A DNA stretch of 64,000 nucleotides from Rhodobacter maris (GCF_900217815.1 NZ_OBMT01000001.1:558001-622000); one strand, 5' to 3'; positions 15,556 to 24,717 are shown, counted from the first letter of the stretch. The notes: generated by a model not told the origin, from the sequence alone. Program-made: numbers and translations.

Positions 15556-16734
15556 TCATGCGGACGCGGAAGGGTCAAAAATCCATCCGTCGAAAAACGC
15601 ATCGGCAGGCAGAATCACCTTTCCCTGCTTGGCGGGAAAGGCTGTGGGGCGGTGCAGGCCACCCTCGATCTTGTCGCGCGCAGCGGGGAGATCCGCCCCC
15701 AGATCGGCCAGATTCGCCGCATAAAGATCGGTCCGGCAGATCGCGCGGGCGGCGGCGCGGGCGGGGTCGGGGGCAAGGCCGTGGCGCGCGGCGAGCCTTG
15801 TCGCCACAAGGGCCGCTTGCGACGCCCAGGGAAAACTGGCCGCGCCCGCATGGAAGGTCATGTAGCCGGGCGTTGCCCGCATCTCCCCGCGCGGCGAAAT
15901 CACCAGATCGCCCGTCAGCGAGCGTTCGATGAGCTCGGGCGGAAGGTCCAGATAGTCGGGCCGGGCGAGGATCTCGGCGGCGGTGAGCAGGTTCTCCGCC
16001 GCGCCAAGCCAGCGCGTAGCTTGCCAGACCGCGCGCATCAAGGCCCGCGTCAGCGCGGGCTCCGCCTCGGCCCAGTCGTGTCGGACGGCCAGCACTTTCT
16101 CGGGCGCAGTGGCCCGGATTGCGGTGCCCGGAAGGAGCATCTCTCCCACGCCCAGTTCCACCGCAATCGAGCCCCAGGGCGCGCCCACGCAAAAGGCGTC
16201 GATCTCGCCCGCGCCGAGTGCCTTGGCCATCAGCGGCGGCGGCACGCTGCGCATCTCGAAATCGTCCGGTGCGCGCAGGCCGAGCGCCGCGAACCAGTGA
16301 TGCAGCAGCTCGGCATGCATCGAGAAAGGGAACGGCACGCCGACCCGGAGCGGTCCGGAGCGCGCCGCGATCAGCGCCGCGCCAGCGGCGAGCGCATCGG
16401 CAAAATCGAACCCGTGGCCCGCCGCGCGCATCTTTTGCGCCAGATCGCGCGAGACGCCGATCGAATTGCCATTGAGCGAGAGCACCTGCAGGATGTCGAC
16501 CCTGCTGGGGGCGCCGCCGAGCCCGAGCGCCGCCGCAATCGGCATCGGAAACAACATATGTGCCGCCGCGATCTGCCCGCGCAGGAGCTGATCGCGCAAG
16601 AGCGACCAGCTCGGCGCCGCCCGGAGCGTGAGCGCGAGCCCCTCTTGCTCGGCAAAGCCAATCTCGCGCGCGATGATCAGCGGCGCGGCATCGACAAGCG
16701 GGATGTAACCCGCAGTGATCGGCCGTCCGGTCAT
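15556..16734 (-). CDS. nasS: Nitrate sensor NasS, NrtA-like, cytoplasmic
   Basis: A 392-residue homologue of the nitrate binding protein without a signal peptide: it starts MTGRPITAGYIPLVDAAPLI, entering the binding fold at once. In the known NasS-NasT system NasS binds nitrate or nitrite in the cytoplasm and releases NasT, which then acts as an antiterminator. The ligand region FCVGAPWGSIAV corresponds to [12 protein letters not shown] of NasF. The ATG overlaps the nasT stop codon (ATGA), as expected for partners that form a complex. The gene ends about 110 bases before the first leader hairpin of nasF. Confidence 0.9.
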   Translation of the reverse strand: MTGRPITAGYIPLVDAAPLIIAREIGFAEQEGLALTLRAAPSWSLLRDQLLRGQIAAAHMLFPMPIAAALGLGGAPSRVDILQVLSLNGNSIGVSRDLAQKMRAAGHGFDFADALAAGAALIAARSGPLRVGVPFPFSMHAELLHHWFAALGLRAPDDFEMRSVPPPLMAKALGAGEIDAFCVGAPWGSIAVELGVGEMLLPGTAIRATAPEKVLAVRHDWAEAEPALTRALMRAVWQATRWLGAAENLLTAAEILARPDYLDLPPELIERSLTGDLVISPRGEMRATPGYMTFHAGAASFPWASQAALVATRLAARHGLAPDPARAAARAICRTDLYAANLADLGADLPAARDKIEGGLHRPTAFPAKQGKVILPADAFFDGWIFDPSASA

Positions 16735-17315
16735 GACAAAAGCCCGGCTGCGGTGACGAGTGCGGCCGCCACATCGGCGACTTTCCGGCCCTGATCCATC
16801 GCCGTCTTGCGCAAGAGTGCATAGGCGGCATCTTCGTCGATGCCGCGCGCCTTCATCAAAAGGCCCTTGGCACGGTCGATCACCTTGCGCTCCTCAAGGG
16901 CGCGCTTGGTGGTCTGCAATTCGATGCGCATCCGTTGCACCATGTTGAACCGCGCAATCGCCGCATCCATGATCGGCTGGATCCGGTCCGCGCGCAGCCC
17001 GTCGACCACATAGGCCGAGACGCCCGCATCGATCGCCACCTTGGTGGCGCTGCTGTCGGGCCGGTCGACGAACATCGCCACCGGGCGTTCGAGCGGACCA
17101 GACGCAAGGGTGAGTTCCTCGAGCATGTCGCGCGAGGGGCTGGCCATGTCGATCAGCACGATATCGGGATTGATCCCGGCGATGCGGCGCGCAAGGCCCG
17201 TGGTTTCGGGAATAACGGTGATCTTGTAGATCCCCGCCTCCCGCAGGCTTTCGGCAATCAGCCCCGCGCGCTCGGGATCAGTTTCGACGACAACAATGGA
17301 CAGCGTTTCAGGCAT
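16731..17315 (-). CDS. nasT: Nitrate-responsive antiterminator NasT (ANTAR)
   Basis: A 194-residue regulator with an N-terminal pseudo-receiver domain (about 1-120, starting PETLSIVVVETDPERAGLIA) and a C-terminal ANTAR RNA-binding domain (about 130-190; coiled helix, then ERKVIDRAKGLLMKARGIDE). It should bind the double-hexaloop RNA before nasF and allow transcription of the nas operon. I chose the ATG at 17315 because GGAAAG lies upstream at good spacing and the protein then has the usual NasT length. A longer frame would start at 17342, but that ATG is part of a TATAATG promoter-like box. Confidence 0.9.
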   Translation of the reverse strand: MPETLSIVVVETDPERAGLIAESLREAGIYKITVIPETTGLARRIAGINPDIVLIDMASPSRDMLEELTLASGPLERPVAMFVDRPDSSATKVAIDAGVSAYVVDGLRADRIQPIMDAAIARFNMVQRMRIELQTTKRALEERKVIDRAKGLLMKARGIDEDAAYALLRKTAMDQGRKVADVAAALVTAAGLLS

Positions 17316-17340
17316 CGGCGGCACTTTCCGGATTGCGCTC

Positions 17341-17346
17341 ATTATA
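17341..17346 (-). promoter_or_regulatory. Candidate -10 box of the nasTS promoter
   Basis: A perfect TATAAT on the minus strand 25 bases before the chosen nasT start, very rare in DNA of this GC content. It predicts a leader of about 20 bases. No good -35 box is seen at 16-18 bases (CTTCCG is the closest), so an activator may help. Confidence 0.45.
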
Positions 17347-17693
17347 TCCACGCGCCCCGTGACCGGAAGCGACAACGCCCCTGCCCGCTGCCGCATCGGT
17401 CAACGAGGCAAAGGCGTGGGCAGTATTTGCCGCGACGCCCAAATTTGAGGCAGCTTCGTTCTTGCTGCCCGTGCATCGCCTCGGATTTGATCAGATCGCA
17501 CGGGCCGAACCCTGGGCTTGGGCGGCAGCGGTGCTGGTTTTGCTTGCGAGTCACCTGCTGGCTTCCTAGCGTTGAGGCAGCGACAACGGTGTCGCTGTTT
17601 CCCGAACCTGGGATGATGGGCAAGGCTGCTCGACTCTGCACGACACAGCTCGTGCGGGTGTCGGCGGCCCTTTTGCGTTTGAGGAGCTGAGAG
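17347..17693. other. Divergent intergenic region nasT / uroporphyrinogen methyltransferase
   Basis: About 350 bases between divergent genes. I see no coding region here. The end before the plus-strand gene holds a GAGGAGCTGAGAG ribosome binding site. I could not find a convincing sigma-54 or NtrC site by eye. Several partly palindromic GC-rich patches have no clear function. Confidence 0.4.
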
Positions 17694-18605
17694 ATGACAG
17701 ATTTCCCGATGGTCCTGCAGAAGAACGGGCGCCGTGTCACGCTGGCGCGCCGGTTGCGCGGTGTGGTGGTGGCGGCGTTTTCGCGCCGCGCGTTCCGGGA
17801 GCGGGCCGGCGCCAAGATCCTGGAAGCCCGCGTCGACGGGTCTCAAAGCCATCACAAGACCGGACATATTGCGCTTGTTGGCGCGGGGCCCGGCGCGCGC
17901 GACCTGCTGACCCTGCGCGCGGTGCGACGCCTGCAGGACGCGGATGTGATCTTTTATGACCGGCTCGTCGACCCGGATGTTCTGGAGATCGCACGGCACG
18001 ATGCCATGCGGGTCTATGTCGGCAAAGATCTGGGCACAGCGGCCTCGTCGCAGGCGCGGATCGACCGAATGATTGTGACCGAGGCCGCGCGCGGCAAACG
18101 GGTCGTGCGGTTAAAATCAGGCGATCCCTCGATTTTCGGGCGCGCCACCGAAGAAATCGATGCCGCGCGCGCCGCCGGAATCGAAATTGAAATCGTGCCC
18201 GGGATCACCGCAGCCTCGGCGGCGGCGGCCGCCGCCTGCCAGCCACTGACCGAACGCGGCGAAACCGACACTTTCGTCATCACGACGGGCACTTGCCGTC
18301 CGGGTGACGCCGCACCCGATCGCAGCCTCCTGGCGCGCCCCGGAACCACGATCGCTTTCTACATGTCAGTCGAAAAGGCCGCGCAGGTGCAGGCGGAGCT
18401 GATCGCGGCCGGAGCCCCCGCGACCTGCCCGGTGCAAATCCTGGCCGCGGTTTGCACCCCGCGCGAGAAGCGCGCCGAGACGACACTCGCCCATCTGGCC
18501 GAGACCGTGCGTGCCGAGGGCATTCTCAACCCGGCGATCCTCATGGTGCGTTACCCGAAATCGCTCGCACAGGCTGTCCTTCGCGGGGCGCGCGTCGCCG
18601 CCTGA
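17694..18605 (+). CDS. cobA: Uroporphyrinogen-III C-methyltransferase with N-terminal remnant
   Basis: A 303-residue SAM-dependent methyltransferase turning uroporphyrinogen III into precorrin-2, first step to siroheme and cobalamin; siroheme is the cofactor of NirB. The SUMT domain starts at about residue 58 (IALVGAGPGARDLLTLRA) and shows RVVRLKSGDPSIFGR and EIVPGITAASAA. The first 57 residues begin TDFPMVLQKNGRRVTL, which resembles the start of full CysG proteins, but the NAD-binding G-x-G-x-x-A region is missing. This looks like a deleted precorrin-2 dehydrogenase/ferrochelatase domain, so the later siroheme steps must be supplied by another gene. It is divergent from nasT. Confidence 0.88.
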   Translation: MTDFPMVLQKNGRRVTLARRLRGVVVAAFSRRAFRERAGAKILEARVDGSQSHHKTGHIALVGAGPGARDLLTLRAVRRLQDADVIFYDRLVDPDVLEIARHDAMRVYVGKDLGTAASSQARIDRMIVTEAARGKRVVRLKSGDPSIFGRATEEIDAARAAGIEIEIVPGITAASAAAAAACQPLTERGETDTFVITTGTCRPGDAAPDRSLLARPGTTIAFYMSVEKAAQVQAELIAAGAPATCPVQILAAVCTPREKRAETTLAHLAETVRAEGILNPAILMVRYPKSLAQAVLRGARVAA

Positions 18606-18718
18606 TGCTGTGAGCGGCCGGGCAATCCCTGCGGCGCGCTCCGCCCCGGACGCCCCCCTTGCAGCCCGGATTATGCCGCGCGATGCCGCACCGACTTGCA
18701 GCCGGGAACAAAATCGAC

Positions 18719-19642
18719 ATGATGGCCGCGACTGCGTTCATGGGTGCACAAATGCTGCTGGAAAACTGGGATGAAATCCGTACCGCTTATCAGGTGGCGC
18801 GCGTCGGTACGGTTTCGGGCGCGGCAGAGGTGCTCGGTGTGCACCATGCAACGGTGATCCGCCATGTCGATGCGCTCGAGGCCCGGCTCGGCACCAAGCT
18901 CTTCCAGCGCCATCCGCGCGGCTATACGCCGACCGAGGCGGGAGTCCAGCTTCTGGCCGTGGGTCAGGCGACCGAGGATCAGTTCGCCCAGCTTGCGGCG
19001 CGGATCGCAGGGGCAGGCGAGGAAATGCGCGGCGAGTTGATCATCACCTCGCTGCCGGCGCTGGCGGGCCTCGTGATGCCGGCGATGGCGGAGCTGATGC
19101 GCGAGCATCCCGCGCTGGTGCTGCGCTACATCACCGACCAGCGCGTGTTCCGGCTCGAATATGGCGAGGCACATGTGGCGATCCGCGCGGGCGCGCGGCC
19201 GACCGAGCCCGACAATGTGGTGAGCCAGCTCGGCACCAACCGCACCGCGCTTTATGCCGCGCCGGAATATCTTGCCCAATTCGGCACGCCGAAGGGGCTC
19301 GACGATCTCGCCGGGCATCGTTTCATCGGGCCGGACAGCCGCGAGAGCCGCGCGCCATTCTTTCGCTGGCTCGCGCAGACCCAACCGGCGGAAGCAGTGG
19401 TGTTCATGGCCAATGAGATCGCCTCGCAGGCGGCGGCGGTGCAGGCCGGGCTCGGGCTCGGGTTCCTGCCGGTGCTGCAGGCGCGTTCCGATCCCCGCAT
19501 CGTCGAGGTGATCGGCCCGCAGCCGGAATGGGACAGCCCGTTCTGGCTGGTCACACATGTGGACCTGCACCGCACGCCCAAGGTGCAGGCCGCGCTCAAG
19601 GCGTTGCGCACGGCGGCAGCGCGGCTTGATCTGCAGGGGTGA
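18719..19642 (+). CDS. LysR-family transcriptional regulator
   Basis: A DNA-binding activator or repressor of about 307 residues. The winged helix-turn-helix is at the N-terminus (VSGAAEVLGVHHATVIRHVDALEARLG in outline, cited here by its key residues SGAAEVLG and VHHATVIRHVD), followed by the LysR effector domain. The start is uncertain: ATG codons at 18719, 18740 and 18752 are in frame and none has a strong ribosome binding site; relatives usually begin close to ENWDEIRTAYQ, which favours 18752. The gene ends 10 bases from the end of opgC on the other strand. Its target is unknown; the divergent layout offers no clear candidate. Confidence 0.85.
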   Translation: MMAATAFMGAQMLLENWDEIRTAYQVARVGTVSGAAEVLGVHHATVIRHVDALEARLGTKLFQRHPRGYTPTEAGVQLLAVGQATEDQFAQLAARIAGAGEEMRGELIITSLPALAGLVMPAMAELMREHPALVLRYITDQRVFRLEYGEAHVAIRAGARPTEPDNVVSQLGTNRTALYAAPEYLAQFGTPKGLDDLAGHRFIGPDSRESRAPFFRWLAQTQPAEAVVFMANEIASQAAAVQAGLGLGFLPVLQARSDPRIVEVIGPQPEWDSPFWLVTHVDLHRTPKVQAALKALRTAAARLDLQG

Positions 19643-19652
19643 GCCGCGGCGC

Positions 19653-20825
19653 TCAGGCCGCCGCAGCTTTTGCCGGATGGGTGGGGTGCGGCTTGATATA
19701 TTCGCGGATCGCCGCGAAGGCCCACTGGATCGCGAGCCCCCCGAGGATCAGCACGCTGTCTTGGGCAAAGCCCGCCGGATGCGAGGTTTTCACCGCCTGG
19801 CTCAGGATCGCGAGCACGGTGCCGAGCGCGAAGACCTGAAGCCCCTGCTTGCCGAGGGTGCGGATCGGCTTGGCCCAGCGCGCCGCGGCAAGTTTCGGCA
19901 CCCCCCAGGGCAGCGAAAGCACATAGGCGAGCGCCATGAAGTGCAGGAGCCGCGGCCCCGAGACATAGGTCTTGTCGAATTCCACAAGGAAGAACGGCAC
20001 GCCCCATTGCCGCATCAGCCAAATTGCATGGCCGAGACCCTCCATCATCCCCGGGGACTGCACCCAGATCGCGGAAAAGATCAGCCAGGCCACTGCGGGC
20101 CAGATCAACCAGGGGGTCACCGGCACGAACCTTTGCCCTCCGCGCAGCGCGAGCCCGGTGAGGATGCCGAGGCAAAAGAGGAGTTGCCAGGCGAAGGGGT
20201 TGAAGAACCAGCCCCCCTCGAACGGGTAGTTCGGCGGATCGAGCCGGGTAAAGCCGGTCAACACCCAGAAGCCGAAGGTGAAGGCCAAAAGCCCCTTTGG
20301 CGAGCGCTGGCCAAGCCGGATCAGGAACGGCGCGCCGAGCAGGATCACCGCATACATCGGCAGGATGTTCACATAGCCGAGCTGATGGCCGAGTGTGGCG
20401 ATGCCGATCAAAAACTGCAACGGCCGATCGTTGAGCGGGCCGAAGGCATTGTGGTGCAGCATCTCCTCGCCGCCGAACCATAGCGCGGCGCTGGCCGCGA
20501 TGGCGATGGCCCAGACCGCTGTCAGGATATGCACCATGTAGAGAAGCCAGGCCCGGCCCCAGATCTTGCGGATACCCGGCCAGTTCATGCCGTCCCTGAG
20601 CCGCGGGCCATAGGCGAGCGCGGCCGCACACCCCGACATGAACACAAACCCTTCCGCCGCGTCGGAATGGCCGAAATTGCGCGAGGTGAAGTTCTCGTAG
20701 ATCGTGCCGGGCACATGATTGATGTAGATCATCACGAGGCTCAGGCCCCGGAAAAAATCAAGACGCGGATCCCGCGCCCCCTGCGGCAAGCCGCCGGGCT
20801 GCGGAGCGGAACGAAAATCAAACAT
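19653..20825 (-). CDS. opgC: Periplasmic glucan succinyltransferase OpgC
   Basis: A 390-residue polytopic inner membrane protein of the OpgC/acyltransferase-3-like type. It adds succinyl groups to osmoregulated periplasmic glucans, making them anionic. About ten helices are visible, beginning with RLDFFRGLSLVMIYINH near the N-terminus, which is the OpgC signature region. The longer open frame carries 45 extra residues that overlap opgH; the ATG at 20825 overlaps the opgH stop by 8 bases and matches the family start. It is the last gene of opgGIHC, as reported for R. sphaeroides. Confidence 0.88.
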   Translation of the reverse strand: MFDFRSAPQPGGLPQGARDPRLDFFRGLSLVMIYINHVPGTIYENFTSRNFGHSDAAEGFVFMSGCAAALAYGPRLRDGMNWPGIRKIWGRAWLLYMVHILTAVWAIAIAASAALWFGGEEMLHHNAFGPLNDRPLQFLIGIATLGHQLGYVNILPMYAVILLGAPFLIRLGQRSPKGLLAFTFGFWVLTGFTRLDPPNYPFEGGWFFNPFAWQLLFCLGILTGLALRGGQRFVPVTPWLIWPAVAWLIFSAIWVQSPGMMEGLGHAIWLMRQWGVPFFLVEFDKTYVSGPRLLHFMALAYVLSLPWGVPKLAAARWAKPIRTLGKQGLQVFALGTVLAILSQAVKTSHPAGFAQDSVLILGGLAIQWAFAAIREYIKPHPTHPAKAAAA

Positions 20826-22641
20826 GCTGAGCAGCAATTCCCTTGGCTGGTGCGGCCACCTTGGCCGACTGGCGCGGTTCCTGAGCCTCGGCGCGCTCTG
20901 CGTCAAGCGCCCAGCGGTCCAGGATGACATCGTGTAGCACCACCACGGCGGGCTTGGCATATTCGCTCGGCACGCCCATCAGCCGCGAGCGCGAGGGGCG
21001 CGAGGACCAGGCAAGGATTGCCGGTGCGAGCACCATCGGCAAGCCCACAGGCACGAGCCAGAGGAAAAGGCCGGGCGCGAAAGTCCAGGTGGCCATCAGC
21101 CCGACGAGACCGATGGTAACGATCCAGTGCGACGCGGCAAAGGCATCCTTGAGGCTCAACGTGCCGTCGCCACGGTTGTTGGTGGGCCAGCCCCCGTCGC
21201 GGCCGAGCAGAACCTGAAGCACCGAGCGGGTGGAATAGAGCAGCAGAACCGGCGCGGTGATGGAGGAAAGGAGCAGTTCCGCGAGGGTCGAGACGAAGGC
21301 GATGACAGGACCGCCGAACGCTTTGGCCTCCCGCGTGAGGGCCGCCCGCGCCGCGATCAGGATCTTCGGCAACAGCAGCAGCCCGAAGATGCCGATGGCG
21401 AGACCGATCGCCTTCGAGGCCTCCGACGGCGGGAAATAGGGGATCGGCCAATCGGGAATCGGGAAGTAGTCCGGCGGTGGGGCCAACAAGGGCGCGGCAA
21501 TCGAGGCAAGAATGAAACCGAGCCAGAACAGCGGCGCGATATAGGCCATGATGCCCTGCGCGAAGACGAAGCGAGACCAGGGTTTTAGCCCCGGCGCGCC
21601 GATGATGCGCGAATGCTGCAGGTTGCCCTGACACCAGCGCCGGTCGCGCTTGGCATGATCGACGATATTTTCAGGGCCTTCCTCGTAGCTGCCGCCGAGA
21701 TCGTCATCGAGACGCACGGTCCAGCCCGCCCGCGCGAGCATTGCCGCCTCGACATAGTCATGGCTCATCACATGGCCGCCAAACGGCGGCTTGCCGCGCA
21801 AGGGCGGTAGCCCGCAGCTTTCGGCGAAGGCGCGCACGCGCACAATCGCATTATGGCCCCAGAACGGGCCGGTGTGGCCCTGCATCATCGCCAGCCCCCG
21901 CGCGAAGACGGGCGAGAAGAAGGAGGCAGAGAACTGCATCGCCCGGCCAAACCGCGAGCGCGCGCGGATCACCTTGGGCAGCGTCTGCAAGAGGCCAAGG
22001 CGCGGCTCCGCCTCGATCCGGCGGATCATCTGCAGGATCGTCTCGCCTTCCATCAGGCTGTCGGCATCAAGGATGAGCGCATACTCATAGGCGCCGCCCG
22101 AGCGGGTGATGAAATCTTCGATATTGCCGGCCTTCTTGCCCGTATTCTGTTCGCGGCGGCGATAGAAGAACCGGCCAAGCGCGTTCCTCTCGGCCACCAG
22201 CTGCGCAAAGACCTGCTTTTCGCGCGCGGCGATCAGATCGTTGCGGGTGTCGGAAAGAACAGCGAAATGCACTTCGGCGGGATCCCCCGTCGCCGCAAGC
22301 GAGGCATCCATCGCCGCGATCCGGGCAAAGGTGACCATCGGATCTTCGTTATAGACCGGCACCAGAACCACAGTGCGGCCGCGGATCGGCGCTTTCGGAT
22401 CATAAGCGGGAGGGCGGGCCCGGGAAGTGAGCCCGATCAGCGCCTGCACCGCCCCCCAGGCGAGCCAGAGCGTCGAGATCAGGATCAGAACCGCGCGGGT
22501 GACATCGAGCGTGTCGATCCCGTCGGCCGCGCCGAACTGCAAGAACAGCACGAAAGCCCCGCCCCCGGCACAGAGGCTCAGCGCCACGGCAAACGCGCGC
22601 AGCGCATAGAGCCCTGCGCGAGAGAGGGCAGAAGGCATCAT
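20818..22641 (-). CDS. opgH: Periplasmic glucan glucosyltransferase OpgH
   Basis: A 607-residue inner membrane glycosyltransferase of family 2 that polymerises glucose from UDP-glucose into the backbone of osmoregulated periplasmic glucans. Helices lie at about 10-32 and 45-65. The cytoplasmic catalytic domain follows with VVLVPVYNEDP, the DADS metal motif, HDYVEAAMLARAGW and the RRWCQGNLQH acceptor motif. Five or six C-terminal helices begin at about 365. It lacks the long N-terminal cytoplasmic extension of E. coli OpgH. Two adjacent ATGs (22641 and 22638) are possible starts. It lies 4 bases after opgI and overlaps opgC. Confidence 0.92.
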   Translation of the reverse strand: MMPSALSRAGLYALRAFAVALSLCAGGGAFVLFLQFGAADGIDTLDVTRAVLILISTLWLAWGAVQALIGLTSRARPPAYDPKAPIRGRTVVLVPVYNEDPMVTFARIAAMDASLAATGDPAEVHFAVLSDTRNDLIAAREKQVFAQLVAERNALGRFFYRRREQNTGKKAGNIEDFITRSGGAYEYALILDADSLMEGETILQMIRRIEAEPRLGLLQTLPKVIRARSRFGRAMQFSASFFSPVFARGLAMMQGHTGPFWGHNAIVRVRAFAESCGLPPLRGKPPFGGHVMSHDYVEAAMLARAGWTVRLDDDLGGSYEEGPENIVDHAKRDRRWCQGNLQHSRIIGAPGLKPWSRFVFAQGIMAYIAPLFWLGFILASIAAPLLAPPPDYFPIPDWPIPYFPPSEASKAIGLAIGIFGLLLLPKILIAARAALTREAKAFGGPVIAFVSTLAELLLSSITAPVLLLYSTRSVLQVLLGRDGGWPTNNRGDGTLSLKDAFAASHWIVTIGLVGLMATWTFAPGLFLWLVPVGLPMVLAPAILAWSSRPSRSRLMGVPSEYAKPAVVVLHDVILDRWALDAERAEAQEPRQSAKVAAPAKGIAAQHV

Positions 22642-22645
22642 GGGT

Positions 22646-22861
22646 TCAGTGGCCGGTGCCGGCGGTGGGCGCGGCCGGGGGCAGCATGCCCGCCAAAAGG
22701 CGGCGCATCAGCCCGATGTCGTGCTCAATCACCTGATGGGGCATCGCGAGCGGCGCGAAAGGCAGCGCGCAGGGCCCGGCGATCAGCTCGTCGGCAGAAA
22801 GGTTTACGCGGGACGCGGGGTCAGACGCGAGCGCAGCGGGAGGGAGGGTATGCGCGGTCAT
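22646..22861 (-). CDS. opgI: Small protein OpgI, needed for glucan backbone synthesis
   Basis: A 71-residue protein between opgG and opgH. Its ATG overlaps the opgG stop codon (ATGA) and its stop is 4 bases before opgH, so it is clearly translated within the operon. It has no helix or signal peptide; it is rich in Pro and Ala at both ends, with a central segment LPFAPLAMPHQVIEHDIGLM. By position it corresponds to opgI of R. sphaeroides, which was reported as necessary for backbone synthesis. I infer the identity from gene order, not from a recognised motif. It may supply the missing N-terminal part of OpgH. Confidence 0.72.
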   Translation of the reverse strand: MTAHTLPPAALASDPASRVNLSADELIAGPCALPFAPLAMPHQVIEHDIGLMRRLLAGMLPPAAPTAGTGH

Positions 22862-24507
22862 GCGTGGATCCATTGGTAAAGCCAGGTTTCAGTCAGCTTG
22901 CGACCATAACCCGCGATATGGGCAGCGAGTTCCACGGTGTCACCCCCGGTCGGGCGCACATCGAGGACAAGTCTCCAGATTCCATCGGTTTGGTTACGGG
23001 AAAGTACCTTGGTCACAATCTCGCCATTCATCGCGCTGGCGACGATGGTGAGATCTTCCGAAGCGTCATGCGGCAGAGCGTCCATCAGCCCGCCCACGAA
23101 GTCGATCACGAACTTGCGGGTGCCGTTGGTGTTCTCTACCCCGGAGACCCCGCCCTCGCCCGCGCGCGTCTCCTTCACATGGGCGCGCTCGTCGGCCGGG
23201 TCGAAGGGGATGTCGCCCCAGCGCAGCCGATAGGAAAACTCCCGGCTCTCGCCTGCCTGCGCCAGCGTGTCGGGGATCCAGAAGGCAACGATATTGTCGT
23301 TCACCTCGAGGTCGGAGGGGATCTCGACCAACCGAATCAGGCCCTTGCCCCAATCGCCGATCGGCTCGACCACGCAGGAGGGGCGTTTTTCATAATGCGC
23401 CGCATCGTCCTGATAATGGTCGAATTCGCGGTCACGCTGATAGAGCCCGAAGGATTTCGGCGCGGTTTCCGAGAAATAGGAGGAGGCGAGCCGCGGCGGG
23501 TTGGCCAGCGCGCGCCAGAGCACATCCCCATCGGCCCGCGTGATGCCCAGCCCGTCGCTGTCGTGCACATTCGGACGGTAGTCATCAAAGGCGGCGCGAT
23601 TGCGCTCGGCAAAGAGGAACATCGACGTGAGCGGCGCAATGCCAAGCTGCTCGACATCGGCACGGAAGAAGAGCCGCGCCGTCACCTCCATCACCGTCTC
23701 GAATCCGGGGGTGATGGTAAAACGATAGGCCCCGGTGAGCGAGGCGCTTTCCAGCGCCGCCCAGACGGTGATGGTTTCCGAGCCCGGCTCGGGGCGCTGG
23801 ATCCAGAATTTCGTGAACCGCGGGAATTCCTCGGCGATCGAGAGCCCGGTATTGACCGCGAGGCCCCGCGCCGAGAGCCCGTAGGCCGAATTGCGGCCGA
23901 GCGCGCGGAAATAGGAGGCGCCCTGAAACGCGACGAGCTCGTCGAAAAGATCGGGGCGGTTAAGCGGCGCATGAAGCCGGAACCCGGCCACACCCGGCAG
24001 CGGCACATGCGCGGGCACCTTGTCGCGGCTTTCGCGCTCGTAAATGAAATCGTCGGTGCCGAACTCCATCGGCTGCGCCATGCCGTTCTCGACCTGATAG
24101 AGCAGGACAGGTTCCTTGAAGAGCCAGCCCATGTGGAAGGCATGCAGCAGGAAATGGCTGTTCTCGACATCGGCAAAGCGCGCGCGCTCGGGATCGAAGC
24201 GGATCAGCCGGTAAAGATCATAGGTGAGCTTCGACAGGAAACTGTCGGGCAGCGTCGCGGGCGCGTCGGGGCCCGCAGCGGCCAGCGCGCGCATCGCGTC
24301 GGTCAGGGTGTCGAAGCTGAACGGCTGCTGCATCGCGGCGGGCGGTGCGGCGGGCACCGGGGCCTCCGCCACGGGGGGGGCGATGTCCTGCGCATTGAGC
24401 CGCGCAGGCACAAAGCCCGCTCCGGCCAGAACCGCAGCCGAAGACAGCGACGCCAGAAGCTGACGGCGGCTCAGGGAGAGAGAAGGATCTGCACGGCGGG
24501 AGGACAT
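22858..24507 (-). CDS. opgG: Periplasmic glucan biosynthesis protein OpgG
   Basis: A 549-residue periplasmic protein of the MdoG/OpgG family, needed with OpgH to make the glucan backbone. The N-terminus has a twin-arginine-like signal (SRRQLLASL then a hydrophobic stretch ending near ARLNA), so export is probably by the Tat route, as for OpgD of E. coli. The conserved family regions FHMGWLFKEPV, GASYFRALG and GLSARGLA are present. It is the first gene of opgG-opgI-opgH-opgC, with a good promoter 60-90 bases upstream. Full length for the family. Confidence 0.92.
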   Translation of the reverse strand: MSSRRADPSLSLSRRQLLASLSSAAVLAGAGFVPARLNAQDIAPPVAEAPVPAAPPAAMQQPFSFDTLTDAMRALAAAGPDAPATLPDSFLSKLTYDLYRLIRFDPERARFADVENSHFLLHAFHMGWLFKEPVLLYQVENGMAQPMEFGTDDFIYERESRDKVPAHVPLPGVAGFRLHAPLNRPDLFDELVAFQGASYFRALGRNSAYGLSARGLAVNTGLSIAEEFPRFTKFWIQRPEPGSETITVWAALESASLTGAYRFTITPGFETVMEVTARLFFRADVEQLGIAPLTSMFLFAERNRAAFDDYRPNVHDSDGLGITRADGDVLWRALANPPRLASSYFSETAPKSFGLYQRDREFDHYQDDAAHYEKRPSCVVEPIGDWGKGLIRLVEIPSDLEVNDNIVAFWIPDTLAQAGESREFSYRLRWGDIPFDPADERAHVKETRAGEGGVSGVENTNGTRKFVIDFVGGLMDALPHDASEDLTIVASAMNGEIVTKVLSRNQTDGIWRLVLDVRPTGGDTVELAAHIAGYGRKLTETWLYQWIHA

Positions 24508-24566
24508 GGTTTTCGTTCAAACTCATATAGTTCTAAAGGCCGCCCGAAGGCTGCCTAACTGCTGTT

Positions 24567-24596
24567 TCTATAGTCACAGCGCTTAAAAACTGGCAA
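24567..24596 (-). promoter_or_regulatory. Candidate sigma-70 promoter of opgGIHC
   Basis: On the minus strand TTGCCA (24596-24591) and TATAGA (24572-24567) are spaced by 18 bases, with 5 of 6 and 4 of 6 consensus matches. It is placed about 60 bases before the opgG start. Confidence 0.5.
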
Positions 24597-24717
24597 GAGA
24601 GATTGCGTCACACCCCCGTCAAATGGGCGGTACTCCCCCGGTTTCGGCGCAAAGTTGCGCAACCCCGGGGCGAAGCGTGCGAAAATTACGGATTCTGCGC
24701 AAGCGAAGGCGTTTCAT

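Noticed and set aside
21853-24558. A 901-codon open frame on the plus strand opposite opgG and opgH
   Set aside because: Long antisense frames are common in GC-rich genes. Its product is rich in Arg, Gly and His with no domain, while OpgG, OpgI and OpgH are clear on the other strand.
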